Source: Azospirillum sp. SYSU D00513
Lineage (GTDB): Bacteria > Pseudomonadota > Alphaproteobacteria > Azospirillales > Azospirillaceae
DNA length: 64,000 bases
Direction: 5' to 3'
Assembly (NCBI RefSeq): GCF_017356015.1
Contig: NZ_JAFIQV010000032.1
Span: forward strand, 1 to 64,000
The notes beneath the pieces were generated by a model. The model was not told the DNA's origin. It searched no databases and worked only from the letters and a program-made list of their open reading frames with translations. This document shows positions 26,999-36,160 of this stretch, piece after piece. Every line of letters starts with the position of its first letter. Positions within the stretch are counted from its first letter, which is position 1. The position numbers were made by a program, and so were the translations under genes.

Positions 26999-27922
26999 TC
27001 AGCGCCGGCCCGGCGAAGACGAAAGCACGAAGGCAACGGCGGCGAGGATCAGGAGGAGCGCCGCCGCGAGTTGCGGGGTCACGGCGTCGCCCAGGATCAG
27101 CACCGCCCCGCTCACCCCGACGACCGGGATCAGCAGGGTGCTGACCGCCGCCTCGGCGACGCGCAGCCGGCGCACGGTCACGTACCAGAGCGTCTGGGCG
27201 AGGCAGAGGGAGAACAGAAGGTGCCAGCCCAGCGCCAGCATCGTCCGCAGCTCCAGGCCCTCCAGGGCCGGCGGGTTCTCCAGCATCGGGGCGAGAACCA
27301 GCATCGGCAGGGCGCAGGCCGCGTATTGCCAGCCGGTGATCACCATGGGGTGGGTGGTCCAGCTGCGCCGTTTCATGACGATCGTGCCCAGCGCCCAGGA
27401 GATGGCCGCCGTCAGCATGATTGCCGGACCGAGGAGCTGGGCCGGCGGGGCCGAGAGGGCGCCCGGCCCCAGCAGGACCAGCAGCCCGGCCATGCCGCAG
27501 GCCAGCCCGATCCATTGCCGCACGCCCGGCCGGTCGCCGAGCAGCGGGATGGAGAGCAGCGTGGCCCAGACCGGCATGGTGAAGGCGATGATCGCCGCCT
27601 GCGAGGTCGCCATGAGCTGCTGGCCGAAGGCCGTGCAGAGGTTGAAGGCGAGCACGTTGCACAGCCCCGCCGCCAGCAGCGCCGGCCGCTCCGCCGCCGG
27701 CACCCGCAGCCGGAGCCCGGCCGCCCAGGCCATGCCGAGCATCAGCACCGCCCCCGCCGTGAAGCCGAGGGCGCGCAGGCTCAACGGCGGCACCTGCGTC
27801 AGGATGATCTTCACGGCCGGCCAGTTCATGCCCCAGAACAGGCTGACCGCCGCGATCAGCAGGTATTTGACGAGAACGGAGCCGCCGGCCTGCCCGGTGC
27901 CCGCCGGGGCCGCGGCGCTCAT
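26999..27922 (-). CDS. EamA/DMT-family exporter
   Basis: A 307-residue inner-membrane protein with ten predicted helices in two EamA repeats (AAVSLFWGMNWPAVK near the N-terminus; AISWALGTIVMKRRSW opening the second half; PVVGVSGAVLILGD in the last repeat). Such transporters export metabolites or amino acids. Its ATG overlaps the upstream amidohydrolase stop (ATGA), so it is translationally coupled and is the last gene of the long operon. The substrate may be a product of the operon's enzymes (inference). Confidence 0.9.
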   Translation of the reverse strand: MSAAAPAGTGQAGGSVLVKYLLIAAVSLFWGMNWPAVKIILTQVPPLSLRALGFTAGAVLMLGMAWAAGLRLRVPAAERPALLAAGLCNVLAFNLCTAFGQQLMATSQAAIIAFTMPVWATLLSIPLLGDRPGVRQWIGLACGMAGLLVLLGPGALSAPPAQLLGPAIMLTAAISWALGTIVMKRRSWTTHPMVITGWQYAACALPMLVLAPMLENPPALEGLELRTMLALGWHLLFSLCLAQTLWYVTVRRLRVAEAAVSTLLIPVVGVSGAVLILGDAVTPQLAAALLLILAAVAFVLSSSPGRR

Positions 27923-28986
27923 GCGCCCCTCGACCCTTTTTTGAGCCCGTCTTCGAAGCCATCCAGAAAACTGCCGAGGTTGGCCGCCAGGGTGTCCACC
28001 GCGTATCCCCCCTCCTGCACCAGCACCGTCGGCAGGCCCGCGCCGGCGAGCAGGGCGCCCATGCGGGCGAAGCCCGGCGTGGTGACGCCGAAGGCCGCCA
28101 GCGGGTCATGCTCGTAGGTGTCGAGGCCGAGCGACACGAACAGGATCTCCGGGGCGAAGCGCCGCACGGTGCCGAGCGAATCCGCGATGGCCGCGAGCAC
28201 CGTCGCCTCGTCCGAGCCCATCGGCAGGGGCAGGTTGACGTTGTAGCCCTCGCCCCGCCCGTTGCCGCGTTCCCGCGCGTAGCCGGCCATGAAGGGATAG
28301 AATTCGGACGGGTCGGCGTGGACCGACAGGAACAGCACGTCGTCGCGCTCGTAGAAGATGTCCTGGGTGCCGTTTCCGTGATGCACGTCCACGTCCAGGA
28401 TGGCGACGCGCGGCGGACGGCCCGCGGCGGCCAGCACCGGCAGCGCCGCCTGGGCGGCGATGGCGACGTGGTTGAGGTAGCAGAAGCCCCCGGCCATGTC
28501 GCGGGTGGCGTGGTGGCCGGGTGGGCGGCACAGCGCGTAGGCCGCGCGCGTCTCCCCCCGCGCGACGAGCAGGCTCGCATGGACGGCGCTGTTCGCCGCC
28601 GCGCAGACGGAGGTCCAGGTCTCCGCCGTGATCGGGCAGGCGGTGTCGTAGCTGTGGTAGCCGGCCTGGCCCACGACGCCCACCGGGTAGGAGGCGTCGC
28701 GCCAGGGCCGGTGCACGTTCGGGATCACGGCGGCGCTGGCGCCGGGCAGCTTGGACCAGCGCTCGTGCGCCGTTTCCAGGTAGCGCAGATAATCGGGGTT
28801 GTGGACCGCCGCGCGCGGGCCGGGGCCGTGGTCGTCCGGCCGGACCAGCGCCGCGCCGCGCGCCTCCAGCATGGCGGCGAGGGCCTCGGCGCGCTCCGGC
28901 TTCTCGGGCACCGGGCGCTGTTCCCCGCGCACCAGGAAGACGGGCGCGCGGTGCAGGAGCGCGTCGGGATGGAAGACGAACTGCAT
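27919..28986 (-). CDS. HDAC-type amidohydrolase (acetylpolyamine amidohydrolase-like)
   Basis: A 355-residue zinc hydrolase of the histone-deacetylase superfamily. Key elements: RPPGHHATRD (catalytic His pair), GGFCYLNHVAIAA, DVDVHHGNGTQ (zinc Asp/His), LGLDTYEHDPL (zinc Asp) and VLVQEGGY (catalytic Tyr). Bacterial members deacetylate acetylpolyamines or similar amides. The N-terminal loop (FHPDALLHRAPVFLVRGEQRP) is like that of acetylpolyamine amidohydrolases. In this operon it may deacylate the imported compound. Confidence 0.93.
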   Translation of the reverse strand: MQFVFHPDALLHRAPVFLVRGEQRPVPEKPERAEALAAMLEARGAALVRPDDHGPGPRAAVHNPDYLRYLETAHERWSKLPGASAAVIPNVHRPWRDASYPVGVVGQAGYHSYDTACPITAETWTSVCAAANSAVHASLLVARGETRAAYALCRPPGHHATRDMAGGFCYLNHVAIAAQAALPVLAAAGRPPRVAILDVDVHHGNGTQDIFYERDDVLFLSVHADPSEFYPFMAGYARERGNGRGEGYNVNLPLPMGSDEATVLAAIADSLGTVRRFAPEILFVSLGLDTYEHDPLAAFGVTTPGFARMGALLAGAGLPTVLVQEGGYAVDTLAANLGSFLDGFEDGLKKGSRGA

Positions 28987-29031
28987 GGAAAGCTCCTGTT
29001 GAGTCTAAGCCGCGTTGCGGGCCTGTTCGGA

Positions 29032-30009
29032 TCAGGCCGCGTTGCGGCCGCGGGCGCGCAGATCGACGAGCGCCAGGACGGTGCGCAGGATCGGCACCTC
29101 CACCCCGACGTGACCGGCGAGGTCGATGACGGAGGCGAGGATGGCCTCAAGCTCCAGCCGCCGGCCGGCCTCGAAGTCCTGGAGCATGGAGGTCTTGAAG
29201 TCGCCGACGGCCCCGGCCATGGCGATGCGCTCCTCCACCGACAGGGCGAAGGCGATGCCGAGCCGTTCCGCGACGGCCTTGGCTTCCAGCATCATGGCGC
29301 GGCCGACCTCGCGCGTGCCGGGCGTGTTGCAGAGCGTGCCGAGCGTGGCGCCGGTGAGCGCGCTCAAGGGGTTGAAGGCGAGGTTGCCCCAGAGCTTGAC
29401 CCAGATGGCCTCGCGGATGCTCGCGGCGACGGCGGGCTGGAAGCCGGCCTGCCCGAACAGCGCGACGATGCGTTCCACCGCCGGGCGCTCGCGGTCGGCG
29501 GCGTCGCCGAAGGTGAAGCGCTGGTCGCTGACATGGCGGATGCGGGTCGGCCCGTCGCCCTCCACCGCGACCAGCGTGGTGGCGCCCACCACCCGGCCGG
29601 GGTCGATGGCCCGCCACAGCCGCCCGTCCGGATCGACGCTGGTGAGCGGCCGGTCGGCCAGGGGCTCCGGCTGGCGGTACGGGTACCACCAGGGGATGCC
29701 GTTCACCATCGGCACCACCGCCGTGTCCGGGCCGAGCAGCGGCGCCAGCGAATCCACCACGCCGCGCAGGGCATAGCTCTTGACGCAGAGGAACACCAGG
29801 TCCTGAACGCCGAGCGACAGCGGGTCGTCGGTGACGCGCGGGTTCACCCGCACCACCCGGTTGAGCGGCGTGACCATCGTCAGCCCCTCGCGCCGCAGGG
29901 CGTTCGCGGCGGCCGTGCGGGCGACCAGCGTGACGCGGGCGTCGGTGGCGGACAGGCGCGCGGCGAGCAGCCCGCCGATGGCGCCCGCCCCGATGATCGC
30001 GACCTTCAC
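29032..30009 (-). CDS. Ketopantoate reductase-like protein (2-dehydropantoate 2-reductase family)
   Basis: A 325-residue NADPH-dependent reductase. It starts at GTG 30009, which overlaps the transporter ATPase stop (GTGA), and reads VKVAIIGAGAIGG, the Rossmann nucleotide site. Further family elements are LVFLCVKSYAL, MVNGIPWWYP and the Lys/Asn-containing catalytic region (VKLWGNLAFNPLSALTG). The same fold is used by PanE and by opine or hydroxy-acid dehydrogenases; the operon suggests a catabolic role rather than pantothenate synthesis. The 3' end carries a small sequence duplication (29009-29047). Confidence 0.9.
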   Translation of the reverse strand: MKVAIIGAGAIGGLLAARLSATDARVTLVARTAAANALRREGLTMVTPLNRVVRVNPRVTDDPLSLGVQDLVFLCVKSYALRGVVDSLAPLLGPDTAVVPMVNGIPWWYPYRQPEPLADRPLTSVDPDGRLWRAIDPGRVVGATTLVAVEGDGPTRIRHVSDQRFTFGDAADRERPAVERIVALFGQAGFQPAVAASIREAIWVKLWGNLAFNPLSALTGATLGTLCNTPGTREVGRAMMLEAKAVAERLGIAFALSVEERIAMAGAVGDFKTSMLQDFEAGRRLELEAILASVIDLAGHVGVEVPILRTVLALVDLRARGRNAA

Positions 30010-31733
30010 GGCGCCGCCTCCGCCACCGCCTGGGTTTGCCGAAGCTCCGCCGGGATCTGCCACGCCTTGCCGGGAATGGCGTCGAGCAGGCTGCGCGTGT
30101 AGCCGTCCCGGGGGTCGGAGAAGACCTGGCGTGCGGACCCCATCTCCACGATCCGGCCCCGCCGCATCACGGCGATGGTGTCGCAGATCTGCGCCGCGAT
30201 GCGCAGGTCGTGGGTGATGAAGAGCATGGCGAGGCCGAGCCTCTTGCGGATGTCCTCCAGCAGGTCCAGCACCTGGCGCTGCACCGACACGTCGAGCGCC
30301 GAGACCGGCTCGTCGGCGACCAGAAGCTTCGGCTCCATCGCCAGCGCGCGGGCGATGCTGATGCGCTGGCGCTGCCCGCCGGAGAATTCATGCGGGTAGC
30401 GGGCGGCCGCCGAGGCGTCGAGCCCGACCAGCCGCAGCAGCTCGCGCGCCCGCTCCCGCGCCCTGGCCGTGCTCTCGCCGAAGGCCACCGGCCCTTGCGC
30501 GATGATGTCGCCGACGGTGTGGCGCGGATTGAGCGAGGCGTAGGGGTCCTGGAACACCATCTGCACCGCGCGGCGGTAGGGCCGGAAGCCGCGGCGGCTC
30601 AAGGACAGCAGGTCCGTCCCCTGGAACAGAATGCGCCCGCCGTCCGGCCGGATCAGCCCGACGATGCTGCGCCCCAGGGTCGATTTGCCGGAGCCGGATT
30701 CGCCGACCAGCCCGACCGTCTCGCCGGGATGGATGGTCAGGGAGATGTCCTCGCCGGCCACCACCGGCTTGCCGGCGCGGAACAGCCCGCCGCCGACATG
30801 GAAGGTCTTGCACACCTTCTCCGCCACCAGCAGCGGCTCGCCCCGCCTGGGTTCCTCCGGGCGGTGGGAGATGCCGTGCGGGACGGCGCCGATCAGCGCG
30901 CGGGTGTAGGGGTGGCGCGGGCGGTTCAGCACCTCGTCCGCGGCACCGATCTCCACCAGCCGCCCCTGCCGCATGACGGCGACGCGGTCGGCGATCTCCG
31001 CCACCACGCCGAAGTCGTGGGTGATGAACATCAGCCCCATGCGGCGCCGGGCCTGGATGGAGCGGATGAGGTCGAGGATTTGCTTCTGCGTCGTGACGTC
31101 CAGCGCCGTGGTCGGCTCGTCGGCGATCAGGATGTCCGGCTCGCAGGCGAGCGCCATGGCGATCATCACGCGCTGGCGCTGCCCGCCGGACAGGCGGAAG
31201 GGATAGGCGCGGGACAGCTCCGCCGGGTTGGGCAGCCCGACGGAATCCAGCATCTCCACCACACGGCGCCGCCGCTCGGCACCGCGCAGCGCCGTGTGGG
31301 CGCGCAGGGACTCCTCGATCTGGTCGCCGACCCGCATCAGCGGGTTCAGGGCGGTCATCGGCTCCTGGAAGATCATGGCGATGCGGCCGCCGCGCAGGCG
31401 CCGCTGTTCGGCCTCCGGCAGGGTCACGAGGTCGCGGCCCTTGAACAGCAGGCTGCCCCCGGCGACGCGGACATGGGGCTTGGGCAGCAGGCCCATCATG
31501 GCATGCGCGGTCATCGACTTGCCGGAGCCGGACTCGCCCACCATGCAGAGGATCTCGTCGGGATTCAGGGTGAAGCTCAGCCCTTCCACGGCGAAGGGGC
31601 GGTCGGCGCCGTCCGGCAGCGCGACGCTCAAGCCTCGCACGTCGAGGAGCGGCACCGCCGGGGTGGCGGAGTCCTGCGGGAGGGAGGCCATGGGGGATGT
31701 CTCCGGAACGGATGAATCGGTCGGACGCGTCAT
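30006..31733 (-). CDS. Dipeptide/opine-type ABC transporter ATP-binding protein (fused DppD-DppF)
   Basis: A 575-residue protein with two ABC ATPase domains in one chain. The first has GESGSGKS, LSGGQRQRVMIA and DEPTTALD; the second has GESGSGKSTLGR, FSGGQRQRISIARA and DEPVSALDVS. Oligopeptide C-terminal regions follow each (HPYTRALIGAVP; GYTRSLLDAIPG). Single-chain GsiA-like ATPases are known for glutathione, peptide or nickel systems. The start is 4 nt after the permease stop. It energises uptake of the ligand bound by the protein at 33658. Confidence 0.96.
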   Translation of the reverse strand: MTRPTDSSVPETSPMASLPQDSATPAVPLLDVRGLSVALPDGADRPFAVEGLSFTLNPDEILCMVGESGSGKSMTAHAMMGLLPKPHVRVAGGSLLFKGRDLVTLPEAEQRRLRGGRIAMIFQEPMTALNPLMRVGDQIEESLRAHTALRGAERRRRVVEMLDSVGLPNPAELSRAYPFRLSGGQRQRVMIAMALACEPDILIADEPTTALDVTTQKQILDLIRSIQARRRMGLMFITHDFGVVAEIADRVAVMRQGRLVEIGAADEVLNRPRHPYTRALIGAVPHGISHRPEEPRRGEPLLVAEKVCKTFHVGGGLFRAGKPVVAGEDISLTIHPGETVGLVGESGSGKSTLGRSIVGLIRPDGGRILFQGTDLLSLSRRGFRPYRRAVQMVFQDPYASLNPRHTVGDIIAQGPVAFGESTARARERARELLRLVGLDASAAARYPHEFSGGQRQRISIARALAMEPKLLVADEPVSALDVSVQRQVLDLLEDIRKRLGLAMLFITHDLRIAAQICDTIAVMRRGRIVEMGSARQVFSDPRDGYTRSLLDAIPGKAWQIPAELRQTQAVAEAAP

Positions 31734-31737
31734 GCGC

Positions 31738-32580
31738 TCAGCCCCGCGACCGGGCGAGCTTCGGGTTCAGCGCGTCGTTCAGCCCCTCGCCCACGAGGTT
31801 CAGGCTCAGCACCGTCAGGACGATGGCGATGCCGGGGAAGAAGCTCATCCACCAGGCCTGCCGGATCATGGTGCGCGCGGCACCAACCATGTAGCCCCAG
31901 CTCATCGCGTTGGGATCGCCGAGCCCGAGGAAGCTGAGGGAGCTTTCCAGCAGGATCGCCGTCGCCACCATCAGCGAGGCCGACACGATGATCGGCGACA
32001 GGCTGTTGGGCAGAATCTGGCGCAGGATGATGGTGAGGTTCGACTGGCCGGTGGTGACGGCGGCCTGCACGAACTCGCGCGAGCGCAGGGACAGGAACTC
32101 CGCGCGCGCCAGGCGGGCCAGCGGCGGCCAGCTGACCACCGCGATGGCGATCACGATGGTGGTGAGGCTGGGCGTGAAGATCGCCACGAGCACCACCGCC
32201 AGCACGAAGTTGGGGATGGTCTGGAACAGCTCGGTGAAGCGCATGACGGCGTCGTCCACCCAGCCGCCGTGAAACCCCGCGACGGCACCCAGCGTCACCC
32301 CGATCAGCAGGGCCACCGCCGTGGAGATCAGCCCGATCACCAGCGACACGCGCGCGCCGTGGGCGATGCCGGCGGCGATGTCGCGCCCCAGCATGTCGGA
32401 GCCGAGCAGGGCGTCGCCGGACAGGGGCGGCTGGAAGGGGGCGGTCGCCATCTCCCACGGGTCGCCGGGGAAGAGGATGTCGGCGAAGGCGGCCAGCGCC
32501 ATCACGGCCAGCAGCAGAAGCAGGCCGAGCACGGCGCCCTTGTTGCGGGCGAAGCCCCGCCAGAAATCGCGGTTCGTCAT
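31738..32580 (-). CDS. ABC transporter permease (DppC-like)
   Basis: A 280-residue inner-membrane permease with the N-terminal OppC region (FWRGFARNKGAVLGL), five to six helices and the EAA loop (REFVQAAVTTGQSNLTIILRQILPN). The start ATG overlaps the upstream permease stop (32577-32580). It pairs with the permease at 32577 in an oligopeptide-type importer. Confidence 0.95.
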   Translation of the reverse strand: MTNRDFWRGFARNKGAVLGLLLLLAVMALAAFADILFPGDPWEMATAPFQPPLSGDALLGSDMLGRDIAAGIAHGARVSLVIGLISTAVALLIGVTLGAVAGFHGGWVDDAVMRFTELFQTIPNFVLAVVLVAIFTPSLTTIVIAIAVVSWPPLARLARAEFLSLRSREFVQAAVTTGQSNLTIILRQILPNSLSPIIVSASLMVATAILLESSLSFLGLGDPNAMSWGYMVGAARTMIRQAWWMSFFPGIAIVLTVLSLNLVGEGLNDALNPKLARSRG

Positions 32581-33557
32581 CGGGCCACCTGGATGCGGGG
32601 GTCGATCAGGCCGTAGAGGAGGTCGGTCAGGATGTTGAAGAGGATCACCATCACCGACGTGACCAGGAAGATGCCGAGCAGCACCTGATAGTCGCGCTGG
32701 AGCACGGCCTCGAAGGCGAGCCGGCCGATGCCGGGCCAGGCGAAGACCGTCTCGATGAGGATGGAGCCGCCGACGAGCTGGCCCGCCTGGATGCCGGCGA
32801 CGGTGATCACCGGCAGGATGGCGTTGCGCAGCACGTGCCGGGTCTCGATCCGCAGAGGGCCGAGCCCCTTGGCGCGGGCGGTCTTCACGAAGTCCTGGCC
32901 GCGCACCTCCAGCATCGAGGCGCGGGTCAGCCGCGCGTAGGCGGCCATGTAGAAGAGCGCCAGCGTCACCACCGGCAGGACCATGTGGCGCGCCACGTCC
33001 AGCGCGTGGTCGAGGCCGGTGTAGCCCGCCCCGATCGTCTCGTAGCCGAAGGCCGGCAGCCAGCCCAGCTCGACCGCGAAGAGCAGGCTCAGCATCAGCC
33101 CGGTCCAGTAGATCGGCGTCGCGTAGGCCAGAAGCGCCAGCACGGTGATGGCGCTGTCCGACCAGCGCCCGACCTGGACGGCGGCGAACGCGCCGAGCAG
33201 CACGCCCAGGGCCAGCGACAGCAGGAAGGCCGTGAGGGTCAGCAGAAGCGTCGCCGGCAGCCGTTCCCACAGGATGTCCCAGACCGGCCGCTGCTGGCGG
33301 TAGGAATAGCCGAGGTCGCCCTGGACCACCTTGCCGACATATGTGGCGAGCTGTTCGGTCAGCGGGCGGTCCAGCCCGAACTGCGCGCGAAGCTGGGCCA
33401 CGAACTGTTCGTCGGCGGCGCCGGCCTCCCCGGCCATGACCATGGCCGGATCGCCGGGGGCCGCGTGGACCAGCAGGAAGTTCAGCACCACGATGGTGAT
33501 CAGGATGGCGGCGGCCTTGACGAGCCGGCCGGCGAAGAGCTGTGCCAATCCAAGCAT
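32577..33557 (-). CDS. ABC transporter permease (DppB-like)
   Basis: A 326-residue inner-membrane permease with six predicted helices. The N-terminus (AAAILITIVVLNFLLVHAAPGDPA), the periplasmic loop containing QLRAQFGLDRPL and the EAA motif (QDFVKTARAKGLGPLRIETRH) are typical of DppB/OppB. It is preceded by the substrate-binding protein gene after 100 nt and coupled to the next permease by an ATGA overlap. Confidence 0.95.
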   Translation of the reverse strand: MLGLAQLFAGRLVKAAAILITIVVLNFLLVHAAPGDPAMVMAGEAGAADEQFVAQLRAQFGLDRPLTEQLATYVGKVVQGDLGYSYRQQRPVWDILWERLPATLLLTLTAFLLSLALGVLLGAFAAVQVGRWSDSAITVLALLAYATPIYWTGLMLSLLFAVELGWLPAFGYETIGAGYTGLDHALDVARHMVLPVVTLALFYMAAYARLTRASMLEVRGQDFVKTARAKGLGPLRIETRHVLRNAILPVITVAGIQAGQLVGGSILIETVFAWPGIGRLAFEAVLQRDYQVLLGIFLVTSVMVILFNILTDLLYGLIDPRIQVAR

Positions 33558-33657
33558 GGCCTCGGGTCCCCGTTATGGACGAAGGGGTTGGGCGGAGGAT
33601 CGGGCGCGCGGGGGCGGAGCCGGAGCGAAGCCGGCCCCGCCATTCCGGAACGGCCGC

Positions 33658-35286
33658 CTACTTGGCCGTCATGTAGACGTCGTCGTAGGTGTCGTTGACG
33701 CCGATGGCCGTGGTGTTGGCGTTCTTGACGCGCTTGTCGATGAAGGTCGGGAATTCCATCTCCAGCAGCCACACGACCGGCACCTCGTCGGTCAGGATGC
33801 GCTGGACCTCGCTGTACATCTCCTGGCGCTTGGCCGGGTCGATCTCGCGGGCGGCCCCGGCGAACAGCTCGTCCACCTTGGGGTTGGAATAGCCCATGGT
33901 GTTGGAGAACATCACGCCCTTGCGGATGTTGTCGGAGATGTAGGTGCGGGCGACGCCGAGCGCCGGATCGCCGTACTGGTAGAGGAAGTTCGTGGTGATC
34001 TCGTAGTCCCAGTTGGCGACGCGCTGGCTCCAGCCGCCGGCGTCGGTGCTTTCCAGCACCACCTTGACGCCGACCTTGCCGAGCGCCTGCTTCAGATACT
34101 CGCCCAGCCGCGACCAGGTCTCGCCGTAGGGCATCGGCATGACCTTCACCGTGGCGCGGGTCCCGTCAGCGCCGGGCTTCAGCCCCATCTCGTCCAGGAG
34201 CTGCTTGGCCTTGTCCGGGCTGTGCTCGTAGACCGTGACCTTGGGGTCGTGGAACTTCACGACGGAGTTGATGGGGCCGGTCGGCACGCGGCCGAGCCCG
34301 AACCAGATTTTGTCGCGGATGAACGTGCGGTCGATGGCGTGGGCGATGGCCTTGCGGAAGCGCTTGTCGTCCAGCGGCTTTACGCGGTGGTTGATCTCCA
34401 GCCAGGACATCGGCGCCACGAACTCGTAGCCCTTGGTGGTCATCTCCAGATGCGGGAGCTGGCGCAGGCGCGGCACGTCGAAGGGCTCGACGTCGCTGTA
34501 CTGGGTCTGCTGGACCTGGCCCGATTCCAGCGCCAGCGCGCGCGACACCCCGTCGGGGATCACGCGGAAATAGATGCCGTCGAGATAGGGCTGGCCCGGC
34601 TTGAAGTAGTCGTCGTTGCGGACGAGGTGGATGTAGCTACCCTTGACCCACTCCTTGAACTTGAAGGGGCCGGTGCCGATGGGCGTCGCGTTGGCCGGGT
34701 TGGCGCGGTAGTCGGTGCCTTCATAGATGTGGGCGGGCATCATCGGGGCCGACGACACCTCGAAGGCCTGGATGAAGGCCGGGAAGGGCTCCTTCAGCTT
34801 GAATTCGACCGTCTGGTCGTCCAGCGCGGTGATGGACGAGCAGCGGCTGAACACGGCGCGTCCGCGCGGGTGCGTCTCGACCAGGAACTTGGAGGTGGTG
34901 AAGACCACGTCCTTGGCGGTGAAGGGCTTGCCGTCGTGCCACTTCACGTTCTCCTGGAGCTTGAACGTGTAGGTCAGCCCGTCCGGCGACACGGTCCAGC
35001 TCTTCGCCAGGGACGGCATCGGGTTCAGCTTCTGGTCGTAGGTCAGGAGCCCCTGGTAGATCTTGCCGGCGACCGTCTGGGTCGGCCCCTGCTGGTTCAG
35101 CCCGAGCACCAGGAGCGGCGGCTCCGGCTGCACGATGATGTTCATGGTGCCGCCGCGCACCGGCGTTTCCTGCGCCAGGGCGGGTGCCGCGGAAAGGACG
35201 GCCAGCGCGGCGGCCGGCAGGGCGAGGGCGGTGGCCAGCAGGCCCCCGGCGACGAGGCGGTGAATGGCCGCGAGACGGTGTTTCAT
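33658..35286 (-). CDS. ABC transporter substrate-binding protein (peptide/opine family 5)
   Basis: A 542-residue periplasmic protein. Residues 1-38 are a signal peptide with a long hydrophobic core (ending APALAQ). The mature protein is a family 5 solute-binding protein: GGTMNIIVQPEPP, YQGLLTYDQKLNPMPSLAKSW, LKEPFPAFIQAF and QALGKVGVKVVLES. Family members bind peptides, opines, nickel or sugars; the specific ligand cannot be read. The ATG at 35286 is chosen because it starts the signal peptide. The gene lies 98 nt after the aldolase gene in the operon. Confidence 0.95.
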   Translation of the reverse strand: MKHRLAAIHRLVAGGLLATALALPAAALAVLSAAPALAQETPVRGGTMNIIVQPEPPLLVLGLNQQGPTQTVAGKIYQGLLTYDQKLNPMPSLAKSWTVSPDGLTYTFKLQENVKWHDGKPFTAKDVVFTTSKFLVETHPRGRAVFSRCSSITALDDQTVEFKLKEPFPAFIQAFEVSSAPMMPAHIYEGTDYRANPANATPIGTGPFKFKEWVKGSYIHLVRNDDYFKPGQPYLDGIYFRVIPDGVSRALALESGQVQQTQYSDVEPFDVPRLRQLPHLEMTTKGYEFVAPMSWLEINHRVKPLDDKRFRKAIAHAIDRTFIRDKIWFGLGRVPTGPINSVVKFHDPKVTVYEHSPDKAKQLLDEMGLKPGADGTRATVKVMPMPYGETWSRLGEYLKQALGKVGVKVVLESTDAGGWSQRVANWDYEITTNFLYQYGDPALGVARTYISDNIRKGVMFSNTMGYSNPKVDELFAGAAREIDPAKRQEMYSEVQRILTDEVPVVWLLEMEFPTFIDKRVKNANTTAIGVNDTYDDVYMTAK

Positions 35287-35384
35287 GCGCTCTGCCTCTT
35301 CTGTTCGGTTTTTCGTTGCTTGAGGGGGTCTTCGCCCCGGTCCCGGCGTTGGCCGCCTTGTTCCTTTCCGCGCCGGCCTTGCGG

Positions 35385-36146
35385 CTATTCGCCCGCGGTC
35401 GGGCGGGCGAGCCAGCGCATCAGCGGCTCCCACTCCAGGACGCCGGCGCGTGGGTAGTTCTTCTCGTACTGGAGGGCGGTCCGTTCGCAGACCTCGGGCG
35501 AGGGCAAGGCCAGGGGGCGGTTGCCGGAGAGGGCGGCGATCTGCTCCTTGCAGGCCTCCTCCAGGTAGTACATCAGCACGGCGGCCTCGGGCACGTCGGC
35601 GCCGACGGTCAGCAGGCCGTGGTTGCGCAGGATCATCGTGTGGTGCCGGCCGAGGTCGCGGGTCAGCCGTTCCCGCTCCTCCAGGTCCAGGGCGATGCCC
35701 TCGTAATCGTGATACGCGATGCGGCCGTACCAGCGCAGGGAATGCTGGGTCAGCGGCAGCAGCCCCTCGGCCTGGACGCTGACCGCCGTGCCGGCGGTGG
35801 TGTGCAGGTGGATCGCCGCCCCCACGTCGGGCCGCGCCTGGTAGATGGCGCTGTGGATCGTGAAGCCGGCGGGGTTGATGCCGCTGCCGTCCGTCTCGAC
35901 CAGGTTGCCGTCGATGTCCACCTTGACGAGGTTCTCGGGCGTCACCTCGTGGAACATCATGCCGTAGGGATTGATCAGGAAATGGTGCGGCGCGTCCGGG
36001 ATGCGCGCGGACATGTGGGTGTAGATCAGGTCGGTCATGCCGAGCCGGTCGAAGAGCCGGTAGGCGGCGGCGAGGTCGCGGCGGGTCTTTCCTTCCGCCT
36101 CGGACCGGTTGCCGGCCGCCGATGCGGGGGGCTGGAGGATGGTCAT
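35385..36146 (-). CDS. Class II aldolase/adducin-family protein
   Basis: A 253-residue enzyme. Zinc ligands fit the class II aldolase pattern: HLHTTAG (two His) and the later HHTMILRNHGLL. Other marks are LIYTHMSARIP near the N-terminus and MYYLEEACKEQI near the C-terminus. Relatives cleave or decarboxylate sugar-acid phosphates, or act as oxidoreductase-like homologues of unknown substrate. Its ATG is 14 nt after the M20 deacylase stop, so the two are co-transcribed. Confidence 0.9.
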   Translation of the reverse strand: MTILQPPASAAGNRSEAEGKTRRDLAAAYRLFDRLGMTDLIYTHMSARIPDAPHHFLINPYGMMFHEVTPENLVKVDIDGNLVETDGSGINPAGFTIHSAIYQARPDVGAAIHLHTTAGTAVSVQAEGLLPLTQHSLRWYGRIAYHDYEGIALDLEERERLTRDLGRHHTMILRNHGLLTVGADVPEAAVLMYYLEEACKEQIAALSGNRPLALPSPEVCERTALQYEKNYPRAGVLEWEPLMRWLARPTAGE

Positions 36147-36160
36147 GGGTGTCTCCCGGT

